Assembly: GCA_026671195.1 (NCBI GenBank)
Contig: JAPOHD010000020.1
Location: forward strand, 237,242-301,241
DNA from: Draconibacterium aestuarii
Lineage (GTDB): Bacteria; Bacteroidota; Bacteroidia; Bacteroidales; Prolixibacteraceae
DNA length: 64,000 nt
Direction: 5' to 3'
The notes under the pieces were generated by a model. That model made no database searches, was not told the DNA's origin, and saw nothing but the letters and a program-made list of their open reading frames with translations. Every line of letters starts with the position of its first letter. Position 1 is the first letter of the stretch. The translations under genes and the position numbers were made by a program. Positions 1-8,827 of the stretch are shown here, in pieces.

Positions 1-386
1 CGGGCGGTACCATAACCAATTGCAACCACCTCATCGAGACCGATGGCGTCAGTTTGCATTGTCACATTAATTACTGTTTGATTACCAACAACAATTTCCT
101 GCGTTTTCATTCCTACAAACGAAAATACAAGAGTAGCATTTTCAGGTACATCCGAAAGAATGTATGTACCGTCGGGCGTTGTTACTGTTCCGATGGCCGT
201 ACCTTTTACAATCACAGTTAATCCGGGAATTGGAGCCCCATCATTTCCGGTTACAGTACCCGAAATGTTTTTGGTTTGGGCGAATACTCCAAGTTGAGAT
301 ATAAGAAGAATCCCAACTAACAATAGCTTTGGCAAATGCATAAAGCATGCACCCTGCAAAGAATTTTGCGTTGCGCTTTTTTTCAT
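1..386 (-). CDS. SusC-like TonB-dependent receptor, N-terminal fragment
   Basis: This is the first ~128 codons of an outer-membrane SusC/RagA-type receptor; the gene runs off the left edge. The ATG is at 386 on the minus strand. A basic N-terminus and hydrophobic stretch ending VFAQ (signal peptide, about residues 1-38) is followed by a carboxypeptidase-regulatory-like domain (NISGTVTGNDGAPIPG) and then the TonB-box/plug entry motif DEVVAIGYGTAR at the edge. It is a different receptor from the one at 10196 and probably heads another glycan or nutrient operon to the left. Its substrate cannot be told. The family call is secure from the motif. Confidence 0.9.
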   Translation of the reverse strand, partial: MKKSATQNSLQGACFMHLPKLLLVGILLISQLGVFAQTKNISGTVTGNDGAPIPGLTVIVKGTAIGTVTTPDGTYILSDVPENATLVFSFVGMKTQEIVVGNQTVINVTMQTDAIGLDEVVAIGYGTA

Positions 387-517
387 AAGTCAAATGTTTA
401 ATAAAGTTTTGTTTAGTTTTAAAAATACGAGTGATTACAACTCACGAAAAGTAAGTTGTTCTAAGAATGATTAGTCCATAGGCAATTAATTTTGATTTAT
501 ACCACAGTTTAGTTCAA

Positions 518-580
518 AACGTTAACACATAACCTACTATACATTTATGAAATGAATCCAAATTACCGTTAACGTTAACG
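518..580. promoter_or_regulatory. Candidate LacI-type operators upstream of the left-edge SusC
   Basis: A perfect 14-bp palindrome CGTTAACGTTAACG lies at 567-580, and a related AACGTTAAC lies at 518-526, 130-195 bp before the SusC start at 386. Palindromes with a central CG are typical of LacI-family operators. The core differs from the CAAACGTTTG sites of the maltodextrin locus, so a different regulator is likely. No clear Bacteroidota -7 box (TAnnTTTG) could be assigned. Apart from this and the terminator at 700-724, nothing further was seen in 387-832. Confidence 0.45.
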
Positions 581-699
581 ACAACTAATATAAATACATT
601 ATTTTTTTTTAACAATTATTTAACGTCGTTTTTTGTGAAATTTTTTCGAGCAGGCTCACATCCTATTGATAATCTTGTTTTTACACTCCAAATAAAATC

Positions 700-724
700 A
701 AAAGGCCGGTTAAAACCAGCCTTT
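700..724 (-). terminator. Candidate terminator after the GH13 lipoprotein gene
   Basis: An inverted repeat AAAAGGC-C-GGTT / AACC-A-GCCTTT with one internal mismatch and a tiny A-rich loop lies about 110 bp past the stop of the minus-strand gene ending at 833. It is followed in that direction by a T-rich run. It probably ends the maltodextrin operon transcript. Confidence 0.5.
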
Positions 725-832
725 CTTAAATCAACTTAAACCTAAAACTAACCAAAATTTAAGCCATCGCCACAATGAATATCTCCTAATTTCACATACA
801 TATATTAATGCAAATTGGCAATTCCTACATTT

Positions 833-2689
833 CTACAATTTTAATATCAACGATTCCAAACCCACCATTTTAATATCAATAATTGCCGTTCCATCTTCCA
901 CCTGCAACTCAAAATTCGGATTACCTGACAACTGATCGGTGAGTATGCATTTTCCATTTTTAAGCTTCAATTCTTTTACAGTTTCTTCATCCAGTTTTAA
1001 CTGAAATTTATGACCCGAATCGTCAAAATTGCTCACAATGATTAACTGTTCATCCTCATTCCAACGCACAAACGAAAAGATTTTATCGGTGTAACCTTTT
1101 GTATTTTTTCGGTTGTAGGAATGGATTTCTCTGTACTCACCCATTAATGCCGCAGAGTGGGCAGAGAATTTCAACAATCTTTTATAAAAAGTATGTAATT
1201 CCTTTTCTACCGGAGTTGACTGCCCTCCATCAAAAGTTCCATTGTTCATCCAGCGTTGGTGCGCCGGAACACCGCAATAATCAAAAATAGAAGTGCGTGT
1301 TTCACTTCCAAATCCCATATTTTCGTCGCCGGGCTCACCCACATTCTGCCCAAAATATATCATCGTTGGCGAAGTACTCAGACAAGTTGAAACGACCATG
1401 GCCGGCTTCCCTTTTTCTGCGCTTCCGGCAAAATCGTTGCTGGCAATTCGTTGCTCATCATGGTTTTCGAGGAAATGCAACATATGGTGCTCAATGTCTT
1501 TCAAACCATCGTAAATGGCAGTCAAATGATCAGTACTTCCATGCCCCTGCATGATGTGTTTTAAAGTATCGTAAAGTTCCACCTTGTCGTAGAGGTAATC
1601 CATTTTCCCTTTATGAATGTAATCGCGGTACAAAGCCGGATTATACACTTCTGCCAAAAGAAAAGCATCAGGATTTTTCATTTTTAGTGTTGAATTCATG
1701 TAGCTCCAAAACTCCACCGGAACCATTTCTGCCATGTCGTAGCGAAAACCGTCAACTCCTTTTTCCATCCAGAAAAGTGCAATATCGAGAAACTTTTGCC
1801 ACGAATCCGGAACATCTTTTCCTTGCCAGAACTCAAAATGGGCTTTGTAATCTTTTGTATCATAATCGTCGGGCAAAACATCAAAATCGTAACTCCCATC
1901 AGGTTTTACTCCATAGTTAACTTTTACAGTTTCGTACCAGTCGTAAAAATTGGGTTGTGCCAGGCGCGATCCGTTCCCTGTCCATTTTGCCGGATTTTCA
2001 TCAAACCAATCGTCTGCTAATAGATGTTTCTCTCCACCAAGCGGCCGATAACCATTTAAACTTTCGGGCACTTTAAATGCTTCGCCCGGTATGTAATAGA
2101 AATTATTGTGGCGTTTGTATTCTACTGAAATATCGTCGTTTTCACCAAAATCATTAACTCCTTCTGGTTTTGACAGAGACTGATAATTACGTGCCACATG
2201 GTTGGGAACGATGTCGATGATCACTTTCATTCCGTGTTTGTGTGTGCGTGCAATCAAAGCCTCAAACTCCTCCATCCGCTTCGCCGGATCAACTGCCAAA
2301 TCAGGATTAACATTGAAGTAATCTTTTACCGCATAAGGCGAACCTGCACGGCCTTTTACCACATCTGGATCATCATTCGAAATTCCGTATTTTGTATAAT
2401 CGGTAATCACACAATGATGCGGAACTCCCGTGTACCAAATGTGTGTTATTCCCATCGATTTTAAGGTATCCAGTGCTCTGTCGGTAAAATCGTTGAATTT
2501 CCCCACTCCGTTTTCTTCAATGCTTCCCCAGGACTTGTTTGTTGTATTGGTGTTTCCAAACAGGCGGGTAAAAACCTGGTAAACCACAAATTTGCCTTGT
2601 GGAGATTCCGGCTGAACAGGCGCTTGTTTTTGAGAGGGTTGGCAGGAAATAATTCCCAGTACGATAATAAGTAAGGTTAGCTTTTTCAT
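833..2689 (-). CDS. GH13 alpha-amylase family lipoprotein
   Basis: This 618-aa glycoside hydrolase family 13 enzyme should cut alpha-1,4-glucans. A lipobox at the N-terminus (LGIISC, Cys16) predicts a lipoprotein. The four GH13 regions are present: DIVPNH at 159-164, GFRYD with nucleophile Asp318, LLAEV with acid Glu347, and ENHD with Asp411. A C-terminal beta domain ends in ESLILKL. It is the last gene of the minus-strand MFS-GH65-GH13-GH13 run, separated from the preceding gene by 149 bp that hold an inverted-repeat element. It could act like SusG or as a periplasmic-facing maltogenic amylase; the exact specificity cannot be read from sequence. Confidence 0.93.
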   Translation of the reverse strand: MKKLTLLIIVLGIISCQPSQKQAPVQPESPQGKFVVYQVFTRLFGNTNTTNKSWGSIEENGVGKFNDFTDRALDTLKSMGITHIWYTGVPHHCVITDYTKYGISNDDPDVVKGRAGSPYAVKDYFNVNPDLAVDPAKRMEEFEALIARTHKHGMKVIIDIVPNHVARNYQSLSKPEGVNDFGENDDISVEYKRHNNFYYIPGEAFKVPESLNGYRPLGGEKHLLADDWFDENPAKWTGNGSRLAQPNFYDWYETVKVNYGVKPDGSYDFDVLPDDYDTKDYKAHFEFWQGKDVPDSWQKFLDIALFWMEKGVDGFRYDMAEMVPVEFWSYMNSTLKMKNPDAFLLAEVYNPALYRDYIHKGKMDYLYDKVELYDTLKHIMQGHGSTDHLTAIYDGLKDIEHHMLHFLENHDEQRIASNDFAGSAEKGKPAMVVSTCLSTSPTMIYFGQNVGEPGDENMGFGSETRTSIFDYCGVPAHQRWMNNGTFDGGQSTPVEKELHTFYKRLLKFSAHSAALMGEYREIHSYNRKNTKGYTDKIFSFVRWNEDEQLIIVSNFDDSGHKFQLKLDEETVKELKLKNGKCILTDQLSGNPNFELQVEDGTAIIDIKMVGLESLILKL

Positions 2690-2720
2690 GATTTTGGTGT
2701 TCAGATAATACGAATAAAAA

Positions 2721-2826
2721 CTGTCATTTCGAAGGAAAAATGACTGAGAATTGAAAATCAGCGGAGCTAAATCTGTTTAAATGATGGAGATTTCCCACCT
2801 ACGTTCCTCAGGTTTCGAAATGACAG
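2721..2826. repeat. 106-bp inverted-repeat element between two GH13 genes
   Basis: Perfect 13-bp terminal inverted repeats CTGTCATTTCGAA (2721-2733) and TTCGAAATGACAG (2814-2826) bound a 106-bp stretch with no open frame. Ends of the type GTCATTTCGAA occur in small dispersed elements in many Bacteroidota genomes (general knowledge, not checked here). The element splits the two GH13 genes of one operon and could change the expression ratio by folding in the mRNA. Confidence 0.6.
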
Positions 2827-2838
2827 CTACTTCTAAAT

Positions 2839-4677
2839 TTACTTACTCAACTCAACAATAACTGCCGATTTTGCAGGAACATTAATTTCTGAAATATCAG
2901 AAATTGTTTTACCGGAAATGATTTCCTTTCCGCTTTTATATCCTGAAATTACTTCATTAAAACGATTGGTTGTAATGGTTTTTGCTTCAGCGTTTTTATT
3001 CAGAATAACCATCACGGCCTCATCTTCGGTGTAACGGAAGTAGGTATAGGTTCCATCTTCAGGAATAAAATGCATTAGTTTTCCGTCGTGAATTACACTT
3101 GCTGTTTTTCTCCAGTTTTGAATGGCAGAAACATACTTCTGTATCGCTTTGGCCTCATCACTCAATCCTTCTCCGGTAAATGCATTTACTTTGTCGCCTT
3201 CCCAACCGCCGGGAAAATCTGCCCGAATATCACCGTGCTCACTTCCATCGTGTCGCATCAGAATCTCTGTTCCATAATAAATTTGTGGAATTCCGCGTGT
3301 TGTCAGAAAAAAGGCCAATCCTATTTTAAGCAAATCAACATCTTCTCCAACCTGCACATAAAAACGCGACATATCGTGGTTATCGGGGAAAATAGTCAGG
3401 TTGCCGGCATCGGGATATTGAAAATCGTTTGAAAGTGCTTCATAAATCTGAATCAGCCCGTAATCCCAACTTTCTTCATTTTTTAATCCCTGAGCAACCG
3501 CACTTTGTAATGGAAAATCCATCATACTTGGTGCATAGTTTTTATATCCGTCTGCATTGTATTTTCCTTTTTGCCAGTACGAAACAATGGCAGGATTCAT
3601 GCTCCACTCTTCACCAACTACATTAAAATTCGGATACTCTTCCAACAATTCATTTGTCCAAACCGACATCATATTTTTATCGGGATACGGCCAGGTATCT
3701 TGTCTGATTCCTTCCAAACCAACATATTCAACCCACCAGATACTGTTCTGAATCAGGTATTTTGCCAAAAATGGATTTTTCTGATTCATATCGGGCATTT
3801 CTTTTACAAACCAACCGTCAACCATTCCCCGAACATCAACTTCCGATGCATGCGGATCCTGATTCAGCGTCCTACGATGATTGGTAATTTTAATTTCCGG
3901 ATAGTTATTAATCCAGTCTTTCATTGGCATATCGTACATCCACCAGTGTTCAGACCCACAGTGGTTAAAAATAAGGTCCATAATCAATTTCATACCCCGT
4001 TTATCCAATTCCCGTTTTAATTCGACGTACTCCTCATTGCTCCCGTAGCGAGGATCAACCTTGTAAAAATCGGTGCAGGCATAGCCGTGGTACGATGCCT
4101 CAGGCATGTCGTTTTCCAATACCGGATTTAACCAAACTGCTGTGTAGCCCAAATTCTGCAGATAATCCAGTGAATTAATTATTCCGCGCAAATCGCCTCC
4201 ATGACGTCCATAGTTGTAGCTCCGATCCATACCTTCTTTCATGCCTTCCACTTCGTCGTTGCCCGTGTCGCCATTTACAAAACGATCAGGTGTAATCAAA
4301 CAAATCACATCCGAAGGATTAAAACCCTCACGATTAGCAGAATTCTCCTTTCGTTCCCAAAGTTCGTACGAATAAGAAGCGGCAACCTTTTTACCGGTCG
4401 TAAACTGTATTTCGAATTTTCCCGGTTTTAAATCTTTTCCCAGTTTTAAATCAACAAAAAGGTAATTCGGATTTTCGACTTTGGTTACCGAAACCAGTTC
4501 AATTCCGGGATAGTCGAGCGATACATCGGCAGTTGAAATGGCTTCGCCATAAACCAGTAACTGCAGGTCGGGTGATTGCATTCCGGCCCACCAGTTTGGC
4601 GGCTCGACACGCTCAACATTTTGAGCTACAACATTCAAGGCAATCAGGATAATAAATAAAGTAACTATTTGCTTCAT
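2839..4677 (-). CDS. SusA-like neopullulanase/cyclomaltodextrinase (GH13)
   Basis: This 612-aa GH13 enzyme has a signal peptide (MKQIVTLFIILIALNVVAQ) and an N-terminal cyclomaltodextrinase-type beta domain starting VEPPNWWAGM (about 24-105). The catalytic barrel shows DLIFNH (234-239), GIRQD with nucleophile Asp327, VVGEEW with acid Glu356, and PDNHD with Asp435. A C-terminal beta domain follows (about 530-612). The architecture matches Bacteroides SusA, the periplasmic neopullulanase that trims imported maltodextrins. It starts 16 bp after the GH65 gene ends, so the two are co-transcribed. Substrate choice among pullulan, cyclodextrin and maltooligosaccharides is not decided by sequence. Confidence 0.93.
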   Translation of the reverse strand: MKQIVTLFIILIALNVVAQNVERVEPPNWWAGMQSPDLQLLVYGEAISTADVSLDYPGIELVSVTKVENPNYLFVDLKLGKDLKPGKFEIQFTTGKKVAASYSYELWERKENSANREGFNPSDVICLITPDRFVNGDTGNDEVEGMKEGMDRSYNYGRHGGDLRGIINSLDYLQNLGYTAVWLNPVLENDMPEASYHGYACTDFYKVDPRYGSNEEYVELKRELDKRGMKLIMDLIFNHCGSEHWWMYDMPMKDWINNYPEIKITNHRRTLNQDPHASEVDVRGMVDGWFVKEMPDMNQKNPFLAKYLIQNSIWWVEYVGLEGIRQDTWPYPDKNMMSVWTNELLEEYPNFNVVGEEWSMNPAIVSYWQKGKYNADGYKNYAPSMMDFPLQSAVAQGLKNEESWDYGLIQIYEALSNDFQYPDAGNLTIFPDNHDMSRFYVQVGEDVDLLKIGLAFFLTTRGIPQIYYGTEILMRHDGSEHGDIRADFPGGWEGDKVNAFTGEGLSDEAKAIQKYVSAIQNWRKTASVIHDGKLMHFIPEDGTYTYFRYTEDEAVMVILNKNAEAKTITTNRFNEVISGYKSGKEIISGKTISDISEINVPAKSAVIVELSK

Positions 4678-4693
4678 TTTATTTTCATTTATT

Positions 4694-7003
4694 CTATTTC
4701 TTAAACTCCTTTATTTCATTTCCTTTTATCCGATACTCCTCCCCCCAAATCGTTACAGGAACTTCTATTTCAGAATGATTTAGAATGCTGAAAATACTCG
4801 CGGTTTTTGTAACTTCAAGGTGAGCTCCTCCAAAATCAATTCGGAAAGCATACGATTTCCATGATTCCGGAATAAACGGATTAAACGTTAAACGGCCATT
4901 CACAACTCGCATTCCTCCAAACCCCATTACAAACGACATCCAGGTACCGCCCATACTTGTAATGTGCAGCCCGTCTTCCGTGTCGTTGTTGTAGTCATCC
5001 AAATCGAGACGTGCCGTACGCAAATACATTTCGTACGATTTTTTCTGGTAGCCAATTCTGGCGGCTAATATGGAGTGAATACAAGGCGAAAGTGAAGATT
5101 CGTGAACCGTTAGTGGCTCATAAAAATCGAAGTGAGACTTTAATTCCTCCGAAGTAAAATTCTCCTGAAACAAATACAGACTTTGCAAAGTGTCGGCCTG
5201 TTTAATATAGGGCGAACGTAAAATCCTGTCCCACGACCATTTTTGGTTGATCGGTAAATCTTCTTCTGAAAGTTCAGCAACCGGAGTCAGGTCTTTGTCT
5301 AAAAATCCATCCTGCTGAAGATATATTCCGCGTTTCTCATCGCGCGGATAATACATTTTTTCAATGATGTCTTTCCATTGCTCGGTTTCGGTAAGCTCGT
5401 TAAACTTCCATTTTTTTACCATTTCTTCGAATAAAAACGGAAATTCCTTTTTGAGGTAATCAATTACTTCAAGCGTATATTTTAATGTCCACACAGCAAT
5501 GTAACTGGTATGGAAGTTATTGTTTACGTTGTTTTCGTACTCGTTTGGTCCGGTAACACCAAGCATCACATACCTTTGTTTTTCGGCCGACCAATTCACT
5601 CGCTGACTCCAAAACCGGCTGATTCCCAAAAGCACCTCAAAACCAGTTGGTGCCAGATATTCTTTATCGCCGGTGTAATTTATATAGTCGTAAATGGCAT
5701 AGGCGATTGCCCCGTTCCGATGAATTTCTTCAAAAGTAATTTCCCATTCGTTGTGGCACTCTTCTCCGTTAATGGTAACCATCGGGTACAATGCAGCACC
5801 ATTTTTAAAACCTAATTTTTCGGCGTTTTCAATGGCCTTTTGCAAATGTTTATGACGATAAACCAACAAGTTTTTCGACACTTTTTGCGGTGCAGTGCTC
5901 AGGTAAAAAGGCAAACAATAGGCTTCGGTATCCCAATACGTAACACCACCGTACTTTTCTCCGGTAAATCCTTTTGGTCCGATATTCAATCTTTCATCTT
6001 CGCCCGAATAAGTTTGGTTGAGTTGAAAAATATTAAAACGAATGCCCTGCTGAGCAGCAACGTCGCCTTCAATCTTAATATCGCTGGTTTTCCATTTCCC
6101 CAACCATCGGTTTTTATGGCTTTCAAACAAAGCATCGTAACCGGCATCAACTGCCAGATCAATTGCTTCTTTAGTCCTCTCAACCAGGTTCTCTTTTTCG
6201 TAATAAAGGGACGAAACAGTTGCCGATAACTTCTCAACAACTATCTCACCCCCCTCACTCACCTTGACCTTTTGTAATGCCTCAACATATTTCTCTTTAT
6301 CTCTATTCGAAATTTTTGAATCTACCTTTTCGCCATTTTTTAGCAGCTGAAACCACATTCCGGTACACACCTGAAATTCGGTTTTTAGCGTTTCAACTGT
6401 CAGGTAGCCTTCTGCTCCGCCAACAGCTCTCGAAACTTCAACCCAAAACTTTTCGTCGTAGTTTGAGTCCTCGTTTACAACATCGCCGTCGAGAAATGGA
6501 CTTACCTCAATTTCACCTGAAAAATTCAGTGCTTTAACTGTGTAGCGGATAGCGCCGATTTCGGTTGCCGCAACGCTCACAAAACGGTGCGAACAAACTT
6601 CAATCTGGTTCCCGTTTTTTAATTCGGCCACAAAGCGTCGCGAAAGCAAACCATGTTGCATATCCAGTTCGCGTGTGAACGACAAAACCTTTGCCGTAGC
6701 CAGATCGAGCTCTTCGCCATTTATTTTAATTCCAATTCCAATCCAGTTGGTTGAATTAATAATTTTGGCGAAATACTCCGGATAACCATTTTTCCACCAA
6801 CCCACGCGTGTTTTATCGGGATAGTAAATTCCGGCAACATAAGTACCGTTCATTGTATCTCCGGAATACTTTTCCTCGAAGTTGGCACGCTGGCCCATTT
6901 TCCCGTTCCCGATGCTAAACAGACTTTCGGAAATACGGTTGAGTTCAGGTTTAAAACCCTCCTCGATTATCTTCCATTCGTGATGAATAACGTAATTCTT
7001 CAT
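4694..7003 (-). CDS. GH65 glycoside phosphorylase, probable maltose phosphorylase
   Basis: This 769-aa GH65 protein has no signal peptide, so it is cytoplasmic. GH65 phosphorylases convert maltose-type disaccharides plus phosphate to beta-glucose-1-phosphate and glucose. The N-terminal beta-sandwich (about 1-270) leads into the (alpha/alpha)6 barrel with YWDTEAYCLPF (about 356-366), the conserved acid cluster NEWEITFEEIH (about 418-428) that contains the general acid, and HITSMGGTW near the C-terminus. Context with an importer and two GH13 enzymes supports maltose rather than trehalose or kojibiose. A beta-phosphoglucomutase (pgmB), often coupled to such genes, is not in this window. Confidence 0.9.
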   Translation of the reverse strand: MKNYVIHHEWKIIEEGFKPELNRISESLFSIGNGKMGQRANFEEKYSGDTMNGTYVAGIYYPDKTRVGWWKNGYPEYFAKIINSTNWIGIGIKINGEELDLATAKVLSFTRELDMQHGLLSRRFVAELKNGNQIEVCSHRFVSVAATEIGAIRYTVKALNFSGEIEVSPFLDGDVVNEDSNYDEKFWVEVSRAVGGAEGYLTVETLKTEFQVCTGMWFQLLKNGEKVDSKISNRDKEKYVEALQKVKVSEGGEIVVEKLSATVSSLYYEKENLVERTKEAIDLAVDAGYDALFESHKNRWLGKWKTSDIKIEGDVAAQQGIRFNIFQLNQTYSGEDERLNIGPKGFTGEKYGGVTYWDTEAYCLPFYLSTAPQKVSKNLLVYRHKHLQKAIENAEKLGFKNGAALYPMVTINGEECHNEWEITFEEIHRNGAIAYAIYDYINYTGDKEYLAPTGFEVLLGISRFWSQRVNWSAEKQRYVMLGVTGPNEYENNVNNNFHTSYIAVWTLKYTLEVIDYLKKEFPFLFEEMVKKWKFNELTETEQWKDIIEKMYYPRDEKRGIYLQQDGFLDKDLTPVAELSEEDLPINQKWSWDRILRSPYIKQADTLQSLYLFQENFTSEELKSHFDFYEPLTVHESSLSPCIHSILAARIGYQKKSYEMYLRTARLDLDDYNNDTEDGLHITSMGGTWMSFVMGFGGMRVVNGRLTFNPFIPESWKSYAFRIDFGGAHLEVTKTASIFSILNHSEIEVPVTIWGEEYRIKGNEIKEFKK

Positions 7004-7022
7004 CTTTCCTTATCTTCTAAAT

Positions 7023-8537
7023 TTAGTTATTTGATGCTGCAACATCTTTCACAAACAATACCATTACTGCAGCAATAATCATTGACACTCCTCCCAAAAC
7101 AAGTGCTAAAATCGACTGTCCTCCAAATAAATCCTGGACGATAAATCCGAGGATTGTAGCTGCCAGAATCTGTGGAATTACAATAAAGAAATTGAAAATT
7201 CCCATGTAAATTCCCATTTTATGAGAAGGCAGCGAGCCGGTTAGAATTGCGTAAGGCATAGATAAAATACTTGCCCATGCAATACCTACTCCAATCATAG
7301 AAAGAACCAACCAGTTCGGATTGCTGACCAGGTAAACCGATGCCAGACCGATACCTCCTATAACCAAACAAATAAAGTGTGTGATTTTACGATTTGTATG
7401 TTTTGCCAAAACAGGCAAAGCAAACGCTATAAGGGCCGCAACTCCGTTGTATATCCCAAACAAAACGGTAACCCAGTCGGCACCATCGTTATACACTTGC
7501 GATTGTGGATCGGAGGTCCCATAAATATGACTGGTAATTCCCGAAACAGCATAAATCCATAAAGCAAACAAACCAATCCATGTAAAAAACTGAACAATGG
7601 CCAGTTGTTTCATCGTCGAAGGCATTCGGAGTAAGTCGGAAAAAATTTCAACCAGGGCGTTCTCTTTTTTGTCTTCTGATTTTGTAATGTAAGCAAGAAG
7701 CATCAGTAAAAGAAAGAGCAGTAAGATGCCACCCAATATGTATAAATTTTTATCCAGCTGAAACCGGTACGTTAATCCGACAATTGCAAATCCTAATAAG
7801 CCGAATATTCCACCAACTTTAAGGAAGCTTGTTTTAACAACAGGCTCTTCTTTATAACCCGCCGATGCCAACGTTGTTTCTTTTTCTTCCTGAACAAATT
7901 TCTCCATTTGCTCAGGAGGATATTCTTTTGTAGAAAAAACCGTCCATAAAATGGCAAGGAAAAAAACGACAGCACCAATATAAAACGACCATTTTACAGA
8001 TGGAGGAATCATTCCTTCGGGTGCCGTGTTTGGGATATTGAGCCAGTTGGTCATTACCCAAGGAAGAACCGAACCAACAACGGCCCCGGTTCCAATAAAG
8101 AAACTTTGCATGGCAAATCCCTGGGTGCGTTGCTCATTGGGAAGCATATCGCCCACAAAAGCCCGGAAAGGTTCCATCGAAATATTAATGGAAGCATCCA
8201 TAATCCAGAGCGTGCCGGCTGCCACCCATAATGCGGGCGAATTTGGCATGAGCAAAAGGGCCAGCGAAGCAAAAATGGCTCCGAATAAAAAGTAGGGTCG
8301 TCGTCTTCCAAGTCTGTTCCAGGTTTTATCGCTCATGTGCCCTATAATAGGCTGGACAATTAATCCTGTTACCGGTGCGGCAATCCACAAAATGGGTATG
8401 TCTTCAACATTGGCCCCAAGCGTTTCGAAAATTCGGCTGACATTGGCATTTTGTAAGGCAAATCCAAATTGAATGCCCAAAAATCCAAAGCTCATATTCC
8501 ATATCTGCCAAAAACTCAGAGTGGGTTTTTTACTCAT
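7023..8537 (-). CDS. MFS sugar importer (GPH/SLC45-like), probable maltose transporter
   Basis: This 504-aa inner-membrane protein has about 12 hydrophobic segments and the loop motif MSDKTWNRLGRRRPYF typical of glycoside-pentoside-hexuronide/SLC45-type sugar symporters. It opens the operon; the GH65 gene begins 19 bp downstream, so imported disaccharide would meet the phosphorylase directly. The CAAACGTTTG operator lies about 200 bp upstream of its ATG at 8537, followed by the LacI gene. Proton-coupled uptake of maltose or short maltodextrins is inferred from family and neighbours. Confidence 0.88.
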   Translation of the reverse strand: MSKKPTLSFWQIWNMSFGFLGIQFGFALQNANVSRIFETLGANVEDIPILWIAAPVTGLIVQPIIGHMSDKTWNRLGRRRPYFLFGAIFASLALLLMPNSPALWVAAGTLWIMDASINISMEPFRAFVGDMLPNEQRTQGFAMQSFFIGTGAVVGSVLPWVMTNWLNIPNTAPEGMIPPSVKWSFYIGAVVFFLAILWTVFSTKEYPPEQMEKFVQEEKETTLASAGYKEEPVVKTSFLKVGGIFGLLGFAIVGLTYRFQLDKNLYILGGILLLFLLLMLLAYITKSEDKKENALVEIFSDLLRMPSTMKQLAIVQFFTWIGLFALWIYAVSGITSHIYGTSDPQSQVYNDGADWVTVLFGIYNGVAALIAFALPVLAKHTNRKITHFICLVIGGIGLASVYLVSNPNWLVLSMIGVGIAWASILSMPYAILTGSLPSHKMGIYMGIFNFFIVIPQILAATILGFIVQDLFGGQSILALVLGGVSMIIAAVMVLFVKDVAASNN

Positions 8538-8736
8538 AATAACAGTTTTTAATTTAGTTACGCTGTAAATTTTCTAATAGGAATTACAGCAAATGGAACT
8601 TTGCCGTTGAAATAGAAGTGGGAGTAAAATGTTGATTTTGCCGGAACAAATATAAAGGAGAAAAAACAACAAATCCAAATTTCAACTTGCACAGCTCCCC
8701 TTCAAACAGGCTGACAATAAACGCAAAGGGTTATTT

Positions 8737-8746
8737 CAAACGTTTG
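8737..8746. promoter_or_regulatory. LacI-type operator before the MFS-GH65-GH13 operon
   Basis: The perfect 10-bp palindrome CAAACGTTTG (flanked T...C) lies about 200 bp before the MFS start and just past the lacI stop. The same core recurs at 10010-10019 before susC. Central-CG palindromes are the usual target of LacI/GalR proteins, and a LacI gene lies between the two sites. Confidence 0.65.
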
Positions 8747-8827
8747 CAGAGAGCAAAACATTTTTTTACAACATATTTTCGGAATGCTACAAAAATTCCT
8801 GACTCCTTCAGAAAAATTGGGAAAAAA

